Shown here: positions 1 through 14,759 of the stretch, one piece after another
Position numbering within the stretch: the first letter of the stretch is position 1
Layout: each line of letters starts with the position of its first letter
Assembly: GCA_027943245.1 (NCBI GenBank)
Contig: JANDJZ010000090.1
Coordinates: 1-64,000, forward strand
Reading direction: 5' to 3'
DNA length: 64,000 nt
Source of the DNA: Acanthamoeba sp. SK_2022b
Taxonomy: Eukaryota; Discosea; Longamoebia; Acanthamoebidae
The notes under the pieces: generated by a model
The model's input: the letters and a program-made list of their open reading frames with translations, nothing else
What the model was told of the DNA's origin: nothing
The model's database searches: none
Made by a program: the position numbers and the translations under genes

Positions 1-1911
1 TCTGCTCGGTGAGGTTCGCCGTCTGGACCAGCAGCAGCCCGTACTGCACGCGCCGCCACCGCCCATGAGCCTCCGCACGACGCACGACACGACACGACAC
101 GACACGACACGACACGACACGACACGACACGACACGACACGACACAGGGCGCGCGCGCGCGGGAGGGCAGGGCCACACCTTGCGGAACCGGGCGAGCTTG
201 TTCTGGTGGCCGACGATCCAGTTGTTGTGGACGATGTAGGGGTCCCGCTTGACCTTGGTCCTCTCACCGTCCTTCTGGGCCTATGCGGAGGGCAGCGAGT
301 GGGGGGAGGGGGGAGTGTTGTCATGTTCGCGCGGGGCGAGTAAGTAGCGCGCGCAGGGTTTCGTGATGCGCCGGCGAGAAGCAAACAAAGCACGTGACCC
401 CCCCCCCTCACTGGGGGGGGGTGGAGAGTGGGGCACCTTCCAGAACGTGTTGAAGTAGTAGTATCCGCTGGGGAAGTCTTCCGCCGGCATCACCTTCATA
501 GTCACGTTCTGCTCGCTCCGCACAACACAACACGCACGCACGCACCACACACACGCACGCACGCACGCACAGAGACAGCTCGGTGAGGTTGGGGGGGGGA
601 GGGAGTCATCTACGCGTGCAAGGCGGGGCGTCGTACTCCCTTCTTCTTGGGCGGCAGATTGTACCACCGCGCGAAGCAGTACTGCTCCTTGACGCCGCCC
701 TTCTCGCACGCCTGCACGAAGTCGACAAAGGACATCGTCCTCTCGTTGCTTCGCCCCAGCCAAAACCCTGCCGAGACACCAACAACAACGACCGACATGA
801 TGACGATGAGCAGGAATGCGCGCGCGTGTCGTGCGCCACCGGTGATGATGGTGATGATGATGAGCAGGAATGCGCGCGCGCGTGTCGTGCGCCACGGCAA
901 GCAAGAGCGACGGGCAAACGTGCCTCCGCACAACTCGGTCGACCTGGCGCGCTGCGCGTCGTTGATGAAGAAGAGGTCGACGCTCTTGTCCGCAAACAAC
1001 GGCATGGGGTCCTTCACGAACACGATGTCCACATCCGTCACCTGCCACCCCCCCCTCAAAGCCACCCAGTCAGTGAGTCCACACCGTCAACCTCCCCTTT
1101 TACTTCTTGTTCGTCGTCTTCTTGTTCGTCGTCTTCTCGGTCGTCATCTTCTTGGTCGTCGTTTTCTTGGTCGTCGTTGTTGGTGAGGTCGGGAGAGCGC
1201 ACCAGGACGTCGAGGCCCATGGCGAGGAGGGAGCGCACGTAGGCGGCCTTCTTGTGCACCACCCTGTTCCACTGGGCGTACATGGGGTCGTCCTTGTTGG
1301 TCGTGTAGGTCGCCGCCGCCGACGACGACGAGGCGTTGTCCAGGCCGATCTCTTCGTCGAACGCCCACTCGATCCCTGTTGCCGCGCGCCCCACGGTTTC
1401 GACATGAGAGCGACGCCACGCGCGCGCGTGTCGTGTGTCGTGTGCAAGTGGTGAGGAGAGGGGGGGGGGGCACCGAGGAAGCTGAGCTGCTGGGCGGCCT
1501 TGAGGTCGTTGGGCACGATCACGTAGTTGGTCAAGTTGAGTCGGTCGACGGAGGCCTTCCAGTTGAGGAGGAGGTCCATGTAGCCCGCATTGCACAGGGC
1601 CATCATCACGACTCCCTCCTTGGCCACCCGTCCCGCCACCTGCCCCACATCGATAAGTAATTTTATTTTATTTTATTTTATTTTATTTTCATTATTTGAA
1701 TTGATTTGATGAGAGCGTGAAAAAGGAGAGAAGCGAGACGTACATGAGAGAGGAGAAGGCTCTTGCTTCGCTCTTCGAGCGAAAGCGATGGAGACGAGAT
1801 GGGAGAAGGAACGGGGGCGGAAAACTGATAGAAGAAGAAACACGATAGCAGGAAGGAGGGAATGAAGAGTGCGAGGAGCCTCAGCGTCTTTCTCCTTCGC
1901 TCCTCATCCAT
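1..1911 (-). CDS. Nucleotide-diphospho-sugar transferase (GT77/RRA-like), type II membrane protein, 3' end outside window
   Basis: Probable Golgi glycosyltransferase of the nucleotide-diphospho-sugar transferase family. Exon 1 (1911-1744, 56 codons) starts at an ATG and encodes a basic N-terminus followed by a hydrophobic segment (LLALFIPSFLLSCFFFY), a type II signal anchor. Further exons lie near 1660-1480, 1374-1203, from 1041 down to about 890, about 755-620, about 510-437, 279-179 and 43-1. The donor metal-binding motif is seen at 1041 (VTDVDIVFVKDP, a DxD site that forms only when intron 1202-1042 is removed), and the family motif PYIVHNNWIVGH lies near 240. The read passes position 1 still open, so the C-terminus is missing. 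The intron between the last two exons is filled by a (GACAC)n repeat. The junction near 890 is uncertain. The sugar and acceptor cannot be deduced. Confidence 0.8.
86..145. repeat. (GACAC)12 pentanucleotide repeat in intron
   Basis: Twelve tandem GACAC units inside the last visible intron of the glycosyltransferase gene. It reads GTGTC on the sense strand, the same unit as the repeat at 44266-44360. Confidence 0.95.
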
Positions 1912-2099
1912 GTCATCCGCAGGCCTTGATCGGATCTTTTATTTTATTTTATTTTTCATTTGTTGCTTTCGGAGCTAAAACGAAAAAGAAAACGAAAAAG
2001 AAAGAGAGCTCGCTCCGCTTGCGGGAACGGGAGAACGTGGAGTACAACGTTGCTATCTTCTTGGCCCATCGTAATCTTACGTGGGCGCGAGTGAGGTGT

Positions 2100-3575
2100 T
2101 CACGACGCCTGCTTGACGGCGTGCAGGGAGCAGCTGCCGCCGATGACGTCGGGGAAGACCATGCCCCACAGACGACGCACGTACACGCCGTCCCCGCGCC
2201 CCTCCGCCGGCCACCGGGCCTCCTCCTCGTCGCATTCGCGCCTCGTGTCAAACTCCACCACGCCCAGGGGTCTTTCCACGCGACGCGCGCACAGCATGTG
2301 AGTGGTCTGGTGATGTGGTGTCTTGTCTTGTCGAACAACCAGCGAGGAGGGGCTCTGTACCGGGGCTTGCCGTTGGGATTGAAGATGATCTCGACCTTGG
2401 CGGGCGGGGTGGGGGTGAAGAGGGCAGAGAGCTGATCCGCAGTGAAGTCCTTGGGGAGGCCGCACACCACAAGCGATCGGCCTGGAGAAACCACGTTCAT
2501 AGATATTGATAAATTACTATAAAATAAAATAAAATAATATATTTTTAATGTTTTATTTTGTAGGGGTAGTGGCCTTACCGATGGGGAAGTGTTCCTCGGC
2601 CGTGTGGAGGTCGCCAGGGCTGCCCGGCCCAAAGTGTGGCGGAGTGTGCTGGCCCGCTGGGCCCAGGTGGACCACCTCCTTGACCTCGAATGGGTTCGTG
2701 CCGTGCCTGTGAGAGATAAGCAATGTCCAGGCATGAACGGTTGAGAATGGGGAGCTCTCGACATGGACGCGATGATGAGGGGAGAACGCGCACCGATGCA
2801 AGAGGTAGAGCTCCTTGAGAGTGAATCGGATGGGCCGGTAGGAGGCTTCGATCTTGGCCAGCACGCGCTTGAGTTCGCTTTGGTTCTTGCACTTGGCCAC
2901 GGAGACGTGGGCCACGAACTTGCCCTTGCCCCGCTTGACGGTGTCGTCGCACTGGGGGAAGACGGCCATGATCCTACTCAGCAGCTCGTCCATAGCGTCT
3001 GACGACATGACGATCACCCCGCCAGTCAGCCTCCCCCTTCGAGTGGCAAATGGACCTGCGCAAGGAGGAGCATGTACCGGGCGGATCAAACTCGGGCTCG
3101 AGGAAGAGCGTGGCCGACTTGGGGTGGATGAAGTGGCCGAACTTGGCCAGACGCACCTCGAACGGCGGGAAGTCGGCCAGCGCCTCCTGCAGTAGCTGGG
3201 CCGCCTGCAGGCCGTATATCAAGGGCCAACATGTCAGCTACGTGCCATCTCCTACGCCATGTAGAGAGATGTCGACAGAAAACAAGATCACACACACAGG
3301 CAGGACCAAGTGCCTCGGGGTAGTGATGCGGCAGCACGAAGGGGTCGATGAAGGACATGTGAGGTCCGCATCGGGCGTCGGCAATGAACTGGGTGCGCAC
3401 ACCCTGCACCTGCCCCCACTGTTCTCCTGCAGGAGGCGAAGGGTATAAATATCGCGCCACCCCACAAGTCGATCGGTGGTCAGGGGGGGAGGAGGGTGAA
3501 GCTACGCGGGGGGATGATGTTGATGACACACTGGCTGTTTGGCGCCTTGGTGAACGATGCTCCTTTGCCTTCCAT
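2100..3575 (-). CDS. 2H phosphoesterase (2'-5' RNA ligase-like) with C-terminal RRM
   Basis: Multi-exon gene; ATG at 3575 (MEGKGASFTKAP), stop at 2100. The N-terminal half carries two H-x-S motifs, HMSFIDPF (about 3360) and HVSVAKC (about 2910), spaced as in the 2H phosphoesterase / 2'-5' RNA ligase superfamily, whose two histidines hydrolyse or form 2',5' or cyclic phosphodiester bonds. The exon at 3222-3090 supplies the strand FGHFIHPKSATLFLEPE between them. After an acidic/proline linker the C-terminal exons encode an RRM-like fold: RNP2-like LVVCGLP (about 2470), then PLGVVEFDT (about 2270) as the RNP1-side strand. Linking phosphoesterase and RRM suggests an RNA-end or cyclic-phosphate enzyme that binds its own substrate; this is inference. 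Intron edges near 2300-2375 and 3230-3290 are approximate. Confidence 0.7.
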
Positions 3576-3837
3576 CCTGCAAGTAACTGTTGTTGCTTGA
3601 GAGGGCGAGAGAGCTCTAATTTCTAGCAGTGGTCAGGCGTCAATTCAGAGAAGACGATGAGCTTTTCAGCGTTGTTGTTCTCCGTTTATTCACGCCGCGT
3701 AACAACATCATCGTCATCAACAACAACCGACAAGAGACGAGAGAAGGATGCTCTCAAAGGGGACTCTCTATTCCGAAGAGGGGTCAAAACGGTTTTCAAC
3801 AACAAAACACAAACAAAAGTGGGAGTTAGGAGCCTGT

Positions 3838-5195
3838 TCAGGCGGCGGGGTTGGCAGAGGTGGCAGAGGTGGCAAAGGGCCCTCGCAACACGACCCTGGA
3901 AGTGGATGGAGGAGACAGAAGGAAAGAGATGTGAGCCATGATCGGCGCCGAGAGAGAGAGAAGACGGTCTCACCTCTTGACGGTGTTGCTCCAGAACGAG
4001 TAGGCCGAGTTGTAGAACCTGAGCGCGGGCGAAACGAGGTAGGGCTGGACGACCGATCTGGCCGACTGGATGAAGATGACCTTGTAGTTGTTGCGGAAGT
4101 TCCAATAAACGTCCTGTTCAACACCATAAAAAGAAATATAAAAAAGGGCCAATGGGGTGTCAGTTCGACGACGCACGCCGATCAGTTAGGAGGCCGACGA
4201 CGTACGCGTCCTTGCTTGATGAGCTTCTGCTTCTTCTCGGGGTCGCTGGTGCGCATGTAGATGAGGAAATCGTTCAGTGTCTCGTAGGACTGCAGCTTCT
4301 CGGTGGCCTGCGTCTTGAGGCTCTCATAGCCCAGGCGCGCGTAGGTGCGCTGCACCGTCGTGGTCGTCAGGTCGAACAGCCTGTTCACGGAGCTGTCCCC
4401 AACACGTCAGCAAACCATGAGTCGGGAGGGAGGGAGGGAGGGGGGAGGGGGATGCGTGCGTGCGCACCTGATCCTGCCGTCCTGGCTCTCGCGTCGCGAC
4501 TTGCCCGCGGTGGGACCCTCGTCGCCCTTGTGCTTCTCCTCGGGGAGGTAGTACTCCACGAGCGCTTCGGCACGGTCGAGCAGGCGCGAGGGGACCGACG
4601 TGGCCGCGTTGTAGGTCGCCGACACGGGCTCGACGACCACCTTCTGCACGAGCCTCTGGCTCAGCTCGGCGGCCTTCTCCACCTGTTATATAACCAAGCC
4701 GTGTAGTACGTGAGGCCTCAGGCCAATCGCAGGCAAGCGCTACACGTGAACCAGCAATTTTCCCGCGATTTGTGTGCGCCACGTGTGCTCTCTAGGCAAA
4801 GGAGAGGGAGCAGGGTTCGAACCTTGTTGAGCTGGCTCACGCTGAATTCGTCGGCGAGTACAATGAGCGGGGCGAGGAAGTTGACGCTTCCCTCTACGAG
4901 TGGCGAGTGAACGACTTTGCTCACGTTGCTCTCGGCCAGTTCACAGCCATACTGCACAGGTAGGTGTAAGTATGAAGAAACAGGTTACAAGGGGGCGAGT
5001 AGTAGAGAGGCCAGGCGCGAGTAGTACCTTGGCGAGGCTGTTGCTTTGCTTGACGGTCTCGTAAGCCCTGGAGGTGGTGTCCCAGCCGTACTTTACCCAA
5101 GAGTAACCCAGCGCCTTCTCCAAGAAGCGCGAGCTCAGCAGGCCCTTCTTTTCGCCAAGGCCTTCGCCAGACTGTTGAGTTTGTTGCTCGCTCAT
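3838..5195 (-). CDS. Perilipin-like lipid-droplet protein
   Basis: Start MSEQQTQQSGEG at 5195; exon 1 ends at about 5028 before gtacta. The order of segments, SRAYETVKQSNSLAK, then SPLVEGSVNFLAPLI, then KVVVEPVSATYNAA and LLDRAEALVEYYLPE, matches the amphipathic PAT/perilipin (PF03036) and plant REF/SRPP type that coats lipid droplets. The C-terminal half (LYESLKTQATEKL, FLIYMRTSDPEKK, NFRNNYKVIFIQSARS) is helical. The reading can stop at 3970 just after NTVKR. Splicing of that exon (gtgaga donor at 3971, acceptor near 3898) gives an alternative tail ending TSATSANPAA at 3838, used here. No catalytic motif is seen. The family call rests on pattern and is moderate. Confidence 0.55.
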
Positions 5196-5532
5196 TGCTC
5201 TGTGTTTACTTGTATTTTTGCTCTACGTTCGGATAGTGGCTTGCAAGTGGGGCACAGGAAAAGGCTACTTCCCAGTTCCCGCGGTTGGTGATGCAGTTGG
5301 TGTTTCTCGTGAAGCGCCGAAGAAGAGGACGTGCGACTGTCCCAGAAGAAAGAGGGAATGACGCCAACGCCGCACGTAGACCTGAGAGGTTGGGACATGC
5401 TGAGCCCAGTCCGTCAGTTTTCGTCTTCGTTTCGCCGACCTGCTCCCCTTTCCTCCGCCCGAATTTCATTTTGGGATTTCCTCTCAAAATAGACAAGAAA
5501 ATCAAGAGAAAATGGGATCTCGTAGCGAACGT

Positions 5533-8415
<2,883 letters not shown>

Positions 8416-8546
8416 TTTGGTTCGAGTGGGTTGTGACTGCAAACGGTAGGGCAGGTGCCCAGATAACTGCACCAGAAAAAAAAGAAAATGAATATTTATA
8501 TTTTATCGTTTATCTATTTTCTTTATTTCGCGACTGGAAACCCAAG
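8416..8546. promoter_or_regulatory. Shared divergent promoter region
   Basis: 131 bp between two divergent ATGs (alanine aminotransferase on minus, probable mitochondrial protein on plus). It contains an AT-rich core around 8490-8525 (aatatttatattttatcg). Promoter function is inferred from position. Confidence 0.4.
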
Positions 8547-9322
8547 ATGGCTCGGGCGCACAGCGCAGTGTTCCGATTGAATGCGATTGCTCCGAGGACA
8601 ACTACTCGTGGATTTTTAGCATGTGCCACTACCCCCACGCGATTTATGCCCACACTCTCTTCGTCTTGTACGCAGCATTTGCTTCGATCTCCTGCCCGCC
8701 CTACACAAGGCTTCACCCATTGGTACTCCCCTCCCCTTCACGAGAGCCAACCCTTGCTCGTAGGCACTGACCGTCTGCGCCGGGTGTTTACGTTCAGCAG
8801 GCGAGGCTATGCCAACGTACTCGGCGAGCGAAGGAAGGAGCTGGAGAAGCTGGCCTCGCTCTTCTCTGAGGCTCGTGACGAGATAGAGAACGCCCGCGAG
8901 GTTACCATTCTCGAGGCTTCAGGAGGGCCTTGGTGGTACCATGTGTCTTATGTGTGCGTATGTCGTGTTGGTAGAGTGCGGGCACCACGTACTTCAATGA
9001 AGATTTTGCCGAGGCCAAGACCTGCGCCACCAACGCCCTGGACTACTACAACCAGGTAGGCGACCATCTACGTCTGCACTTCCACTTTAAATGTGTGCAT
9101 GTGATTGATACAGCTCTCGTTCTATCTCCTGTAGTTGCTCGCCGAACTGCAGCCGGAGGAAGCCATCAAGCTCAAGGAGGAACAGAACCCTAAGGTGTGC
9201 GCCGCACCGTTTGTTTTCAACGCAGCTCTCACCGGTCTCCCCCCTTAACCACTGCTACTGTCGCGCAGATGGAGCAGCTCAAGATGGAGCTCTCCATGCT
9301 GGAAGAGCTGGCCGCCGATTGA
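8547..9322 (+). CDS. Small conserved-looking protein, probable mitochondrial presequence
   Basis: Function not recognised. ATG at 8547 (MARAHSAVFRLNAIAP). The N-terminus is rich in Arg, Ser, Ala and Thr and free of acidic residues, typical of a mitochondrial presequence. After RRGYANVLGERRKELEKLASLF comes a short helical body: DEIENAREVTILEAS, then (next exon, from about 8975) GTTYFNEDFAEAKTC, ALDYYNQLLAELQPEEA, and the C-terminal MEQLKMELSMLEELAAD ending at the TGA at 9320-9322. Four exons; the first junction (near 8935) is approximate. The body is predicted all-alpha, possibly coiled coil. A role at the mitochondrial membrane is inference only. Confidence 0.6.
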
Positions 9323-9684
9323 TGGGGGGCCACGCGCAGGCAAACTCACGGCAAAACGCTGATCGCGCTGGATCAGAAAATGATTTTTAATTCTTTTTTC
9401 GGGAGAGCCCACCGAGCGGAGACCAGCAGGCGGAAGGACCGGAGGAAAAGAAAAGGCCTCTGGGGAAGTTCCGCCCACTTACAATCGATTCAGACTTTGT
9501 AATTCCACTGCTACTGCCCGACACATCACACGCCACCTTTCAATCTTTGGTCTTCTTCCTTCGCCTCTTCCACAAGCCGAAAGAAGGACATCCTAAAAAG
9601 CACAATACTGCTACGAGATTAATCAATCACACATCATCCTCAAATCCATCTGATCCACTCCATCCCATATCGATTGCAAGCAAA

Positions 9685-10636
9685 ATGCCATTGAAGAAGT
9701 CACGAAAGATCGCTGTTGTGGGTTTCAGGGCTGTTGGTACGTTCCCTCCTCCTGGCACCTTATATGAGCATAAATGGGCTGCCACCGGACCTGGCTTTAC
9801 GTCTGCTGCAGATTGCCGCACCACACGCGGAGATGGCGGTGATGACTAATATTGTAGGAGGCCACCTTCCTCGTGCCTGTGCCGTCGTGCTGGTGCTGAG
9901 GATCTAAACCAAATCAGAGACATTAACCAGTTCTTTTTACTTCAGGCAAGTCGGCTGTGACCATCCAATTCGCTGAGAACCACTTTGCTGAGGCCTACAA
10001 CCCGACCATTGAAAACACCTTCCACAAGACCCTCAAACATAAGGGCACCGAATACGAGCTCGAGATCATCGATACCGTGCGTAGCTCTGTCTCCTTGACC
10101 GTTGTCCAGATCTTCTCTGCTAAAGCCACCCGACCTTTTCTTGTACTCTTGCTTTTTGTTGTGTGCTACACAGGCTGGTCAGGACGAGCAGTCCATCATG
10201 CCCTTCCGAGGCACTATCGGTATCGACGGCTACGTGATGGTGTACTCGGTGGCCTCACGCACGTCGATGGAAACGGTCAAGGTGCTCAACGAGAAGATCA
10301 TCAACGAGAGCGGCACGGCCACGGTGCCACGAGTGCTGGTGGGCAACAAGAGCGACCTTCACGACGACCGCAGCATCTCCGTCGAGGAGGGCAAGCGCAC
10401 CGCCGAAGAGCTCAATTGTGCCTTCATCGAGTGCTCCGCCAAGCACAACGAAAACATTTGTACGCCTGCCTGCCAGACAGCAGCTGTGCCCGCGCATCCG
10501 TTGTGGGCCCCAACTGACGCTCGACTTGTGGTGGTGGCGCCCTGCAGCCCAGGTATTTATCACAATTTTGGAGGAGATCGAGAAGCTTACGGCGCCGCAG
10601 GAGCCCGTGCAAGAGAGCAAGTGTATCCTCTGTTGA
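9685..10636 (+). CDS. rheb: Rheb-family small GTPase
   Basis: Ras-superfamily switch that in other eukaryotes activates TOR complex 1 on endomembranes. Exons 9685-9736, 9946-10076, 10174-10459 and 10548-10636 sum to 558 nt and encode 185 aa in frame. Seen: P-loop GFRAVGKS (Arg in place of the Ras Gly12, as is typical of Rheb), effector region YNPTIENTF, DTAGQDE, NKSD, ECSAK, and a C-terminal CILC CAAX box for prenylation. Length and motif spacing match Rheb closely. A full-length, apparently functional gene. Confidence 0.93.
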
Positions 10637-11371
10637 TGATACGCAACCGTATCCCATCTTCGTCTTCATCCCACCTTCTTCCTTCATCGAGACCCACGGC
10701 GCGACAGACACCGAACAACTCCCCGCAAGTGGCGTGGACGAGAGTGCCCAAGGACAACCCAGCGAACAACATCACAAACGCGCACCAGGAACCCGATCCC
10801 TCCTCTTCCCCCTTTCCTCAACAATTCACACGTCGTGTATACAGTATATTCGTGTAAATAAATGGTACATGTACACATGAAACCACCCGCATTCTAGTGT
10901 GCAGTTCCAGAGAGCGGAGATAACTCCTCCTTTCGTGAGATCGCAATACTCTGGGTCTACTACGTCAGGCCTTGACGAAGGCGTTCTTGCGCCGCTTGTG
11001 CGACGACGTTCTGCAGAAGCTCCCGTGAGCGAGGGCGTAGCATTCTCCGCTGCTGCACGGACACGAACGCGGGCCGCCCTGGAATTCGAACGCTGCCGCT
11101 GGCGAGGTAGCGGCTGCGGAGAGAGAGGTGGGAGCATGGTTTGCCCTCACCCTCTTGGACTTGTGCAAACAACACGACTCTCGGCGCTCTGTCTACCAAC
11201 CAAGCTACTAACTACCATAGAACTGACTCGCTATCGAAAAGAAGTACGCTCGCCTCTGACAAGGAGTTGCAGAGACAAATCTGGGCCCAAGTACAACATG
11301 ATGCTTCGAAGAGATGTAGCTTACACACGTGTGGCTCCATCGGAACAGTCTCTTCTATAGGTCTGCGACAG
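10637..11371. other. Intergenic, no confident gene
   Basis: Holds the Rheb 3' UTR (aataaa-like signal near 10857). Short open frames exist on both strands, for example minus 11168-10965 and 11199-10960, but none has a recognisable domain. Part may be 5' UTR of the hydrolase gene that follows. Confidence 0.4.
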
Positions 11372-13000
11372 ATGAAGAGATTTCTTTCCCCTGAGGTGCC
11401 GCTACTCGTATTCTACTCCGACCCTGTTGCCACGCAGCAACGTTGTGGGTGCGCTAGAACCCAACTCTCGGACAAGGACGAGGAGGACTGCACGACCGCA
11501 TCGACGCACGCCTGCGAATGCCCTACCGACGCGTGCTTCGCGTGTGGATTCGACGATGAAGAGTCGGCCCACGTGGAGGAGGTCATCGAGATAGGTGCAA
11601 AGGGACAGAATAGCCACAAAAACAGCGACAAAGGCTCCAAGCAGCGCCCGTTCAACCTCTTCATAACCGTCTGCATGCATGGCAATGAGAAGACAGGTAA
11701 CCCCCCCCCTCTATGTCATTCTCCTTCTTTCTTTGCTTCGTGTTCATTATTTCTGTGTGCGCAGGTCTCGTGGCGATGAACGAGCTGATCGCCGAGGGCG
11801 CCGTTCGCGATCTCCTCAACCAACGCCCCACGTACACCAAGGTAGAGAGAGCCTTCATGCCGTCTTATTCTTTGTTGGGTCTCAGTTAGTGGTGGCCGCC
11901 GTTTCAGTTGACCGTGATGGTGGGCAACCCGCGCGCCGTTGCCGAGAACAAGCGCTTCGTGGAGAAGAACCTCAACCGCATCATCCACCCCGTACTAGTC
12001 GCTCCACCCAACTTTGCTGCGCCACCTGTCGGGCTCACCGTTATCGTCGCTATTGGACTGCAGACATGGTTTGAGAAGGACAAAGAGCTCTACGAGGCCC
12101 GACGCGCCAGGCTCGTGGCGCGCATGGCGCTCGGCAGCGACCAGTGGCTCGACGTCCACTCCACCTCCTCGCCCTGCACCGCCTATGCGCTCCCCACCGG
12201 CAACCCTCAAAGCGAGGAGCTCGCCGGGAAGCTCGACATCGGTGCTCCCACCTTCCCCCACCCCATCACTCCTGATGCTCCATGCTCGACGCTAAGCCAA
12301 GTTGGTCGATCGATCGCGCAGGGCTCGTGATCAGCAAGCTCGCCCACCACACCGTGGAGGGCGGGACCTCGTGCGATTGGGCTCTCCAGCACAACAAGGT
12401 ACACGCGCACAGCGCGCGCCGTGCCCCGTCCCCGGGGCCCTGGCCTGACCCCACATCGTGCTTGTCTGCAGACGTGCGTGTGCGTGGAATGCGGGCACGA
12501 GGGCACGAGGGAGGCCATCGAATCCGCCAAGCGCGTCATCATGAGCTTCATCGCGGGCCACCGCCTCTTTGGGGAGAAGCGGTGCCTTCCTCTCGCACGC
12601 TCGTCGGGGACTGCCCTCAGACACAGTCACTGACCGCTCGTCTCTCTTCCTTCTCGTGTCGCAGGCGCTACGTGAGCACCAACAAGGTGCGAGTGCGCAA
12701 GGGCTTCAGATACACTCGGCGAGTGCAGGCCTTCGAGCACGTCGCCTACAACGAGGTAACTAGATGAGACGCGCCAGCCCTCTCACGACCTGCTCGCTCT
12801 CTCCTCATGACGATCATCGAATAATTGCCCGCCTCTCTCTCTCTCTCTTTGCGCAGCTGCTGGCCGTGGACGACGAGGAGGGCGAGATCAGGTGTCCGTT
12901 CGAGGAGGGCGCCGTGGTGATCATGCCCACCTCGGCGCCCGTCGTCGGAGAGGAGGCCTGGTTCTGGGGCAGGCAGGACCTCGAGATCGAAAGCGTGTAG
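11372..13000 (+). CDS. Aspartoacylase / succinylglutamate desuccinylase family zinc hydrolase
   Basis: Zinc carboxypeptidase-fold amidohydrolase of the AstE/AspA family, which deacylates N-acyl amino acids. Start taken at ATG 11372 (MKRFLSPEVPLLVFYS); the frame is open from 11141, so an upstream start is possible. Zinc ligands are visible: HGNE in ITVCMHGNEKTG (H-x-x-E) and the His of WLDVHST. Substrate-binding NLNR lies in VEKNLNR, and the catalytic-Glu strand is CVCVECGHEG. About seven exons; stop at 12998-13000 after LEIESV. A Cys-rich N-terminal stretch (about residues 26-60) is extra to bacterial members. Substrate not determinable. Confidence 0.85.
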
Positions 13001-13337
13001 TGCCTTCCTACAACAGGCATTTTTTGTCATTATAAATAAATAAATAAAATATCTCTTGTCCAAATATGGATATCAAGTGGGCAGGTTTGTGGTTGGAGAT
13101 CTTATCTGAGTGGAGACCAATTAGGGCGGCGCTCACCGGCGAGGTTAGACCGTTTTCGGTCGAAAATTCGCAAGCGGGCCGACAGGATGTTGGAGAGCCA
13201 CTCGTGCAGAGCCCGCTGGAGAGGAGCTCAAGTATCGCTTGTTCGATTGCTTCATCAAACCTTCGCCGCTGAACAACCTAACAACAACAAAACAACCAAC
13301 CAGACACAGGTACAAGGCACACCCACGACACAGCCAC
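13001..13337. other. Intergenic, UTRs
   Basis: 3' UTR of the hydrolase with tandem AATAAATAAATAAA (about 13032-13050), then the leader of the Usp-domain gene. Nothing else seen. Confidence 0.5.
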
Positions 13338-14759
13338 ATGGCTTCAACACCGCCCACTGCACCGCAAGAACAAGTCTTGTCCCCTCCTCGCGACGTGTTC
13401 TTGACTCACTCCAACCGCCCACTACCCTCAACAACAGAAGCGCCCACCATGGACACCACCACACCAACCCCAACTCCCACGCCGCCCATGGCGACCACCC
13501 CATCTCCTGCTCCTAGCCAAGAGGAGCAGGGCGCCTTCAAGCTGAAAGCCTCTGACTTTCAAAGCAACGAAGTGCCCCACTACTTCCTCACCTCTGGTGC
13601 CACTCCCATGCTCTACTACTTCATCGTTACATGGCAACCACTACACAGCTTGTTATTTTTTATATATACTAACATCAACCATGTGCTTCCCACGTAGGTC
13701 GCAAGTGGCTCGTGTGCATCGACGGCTCGACCGAGTCCAAGCTGGGCCTCTTCCACGCCCTCGATCTCATGAACACGAAGGAGGACAGCATCATCCTCGT
13801 CCACGCCGTCAAGAAGTCGCGCTCCCTCGCGAGCCGCCTGTCCCTCTGGCGAGGGGGCGCCTCCACCGAGGCCCAGCCACCCGCCGCCGGCGAGGCCGTG
13901 CCGTCGGCCGCAGGCGGCGTTCCCGAACAGGAGGTGGAGCCCGAGCCCGACTCGGTGAAGCGGGGCAAGGGCTACCTGGCCCACGCCGGCAACCTGGTCA
14001 AGCAGTGGACCGACGAGGTCAAGTGGTCGAGCCGCTTCATCGAGGCCAAGGACCCGCGCGAGGCCATCTGCGACCTGGCCAACGAGGAGAAGGTGGGGCG
14101 CGCCCTTTTTGGCCTCTTGGCTTGAACCCTCTTGTTGCTGACGTGGCCTGCCCGCACGCAACAGGTGGACTACATCGTGATGGGCAGCAGGGGCCAGAAC
14201 CCGATCAAGAAGATGTTCATGGGCTCGGTCTCCTCCTACGTGTCCTCCCACGCGCCCTGCCCCGTGATCGTGATCCGCGAGACCGAAGAGCAGCGCCGCG
14301 AGAAGAGGGCAGGTGAGTACTGAGCTCTCTCGTCTCTCTCTCGTCTCTCAGCTGCTGCTCTTCTCTCTCTGGCTATCGGTGAGGCAAAGGCGGGGGAGAG
14401 AAAGAGAGAGAGAGAGAGGCTGGGGTGCTGATGCTCTGGCATGTGGCGCAGCTGAGCAGGAGGAGAGGAAGATGCAGAAGAAGACCTCGGAGAAGAGCGA
14501 GAAGAAGAAGATGAGGAGGAAGAAGAAGAAGGACCAGCGCATGGCCGAGGGCCAGCCCCTGGAGCAACAACAACAACAAATGCTGCCCGCGCAACAGCAG
14601 CTCTACGGAGAGCAGCAGACAGTGGGGACAACGGGCGAGGAGCTGAGGAAGCTCGAGGAGTTCCTGCCCGAGCCGCCCATCCCTCCGCCGGTGGAGATGT
14701 TGGGCAACCAGGGGCCCCTGGTGCCGGGCGAGACGACCATCCCCATCATGGAGAAATGA
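13338..14759 (+). CDS. Universal stress protein (UspA-domain) with charged C-terminal tail
   Basis: Exons 13338-13596, 13698-14092, 14165-14312 and 14452-14759 sum to 1110 nt (369 aa) in frame. Residues about 1-80 are Pro/Thr-rich and disordered. The UspA alpha/beta core begins at GRKWLVCIDGSTESK and ends with the nucleotide-binding loop VMGSRGQN, then MGSVSSYV and CPVIVIRE, matching G-2x-G-9x-G(S/T). A Pro-rich insertion interrupts the core at about 125-155. After residue 255 the tail is a Lys/Glu/Arg-rich helix (RKMQKKTSEKSEKK) with a Gln run. The ATP-binding type is likely, as all glycines are kept. The tail is unlike bacterial Usp and may be a nucleic-acid or coiled-coil region. Confidence 0.85.

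Noticed and set aside
65..343. Thr-Arg-His-Asp repeat protein
   Set aside because: It is a translation of the (GACAC)n intron repeat on the strand opposite the glycosyltransferase.
4808..4826. GGTTCGAACC resembling a tRNA B box
   Set aside because: No matching acceptor or anticodon stems. It overlaps a plausible intron donor (gttcga) of the perilipin-like gene on minus.
10960..11199. Small minus-strand ORF with RKNAFVKA tail, considered as a ribosomal protein
   Set aside because: No ribosomal family signature could be matched, and several equally open frames overlap.
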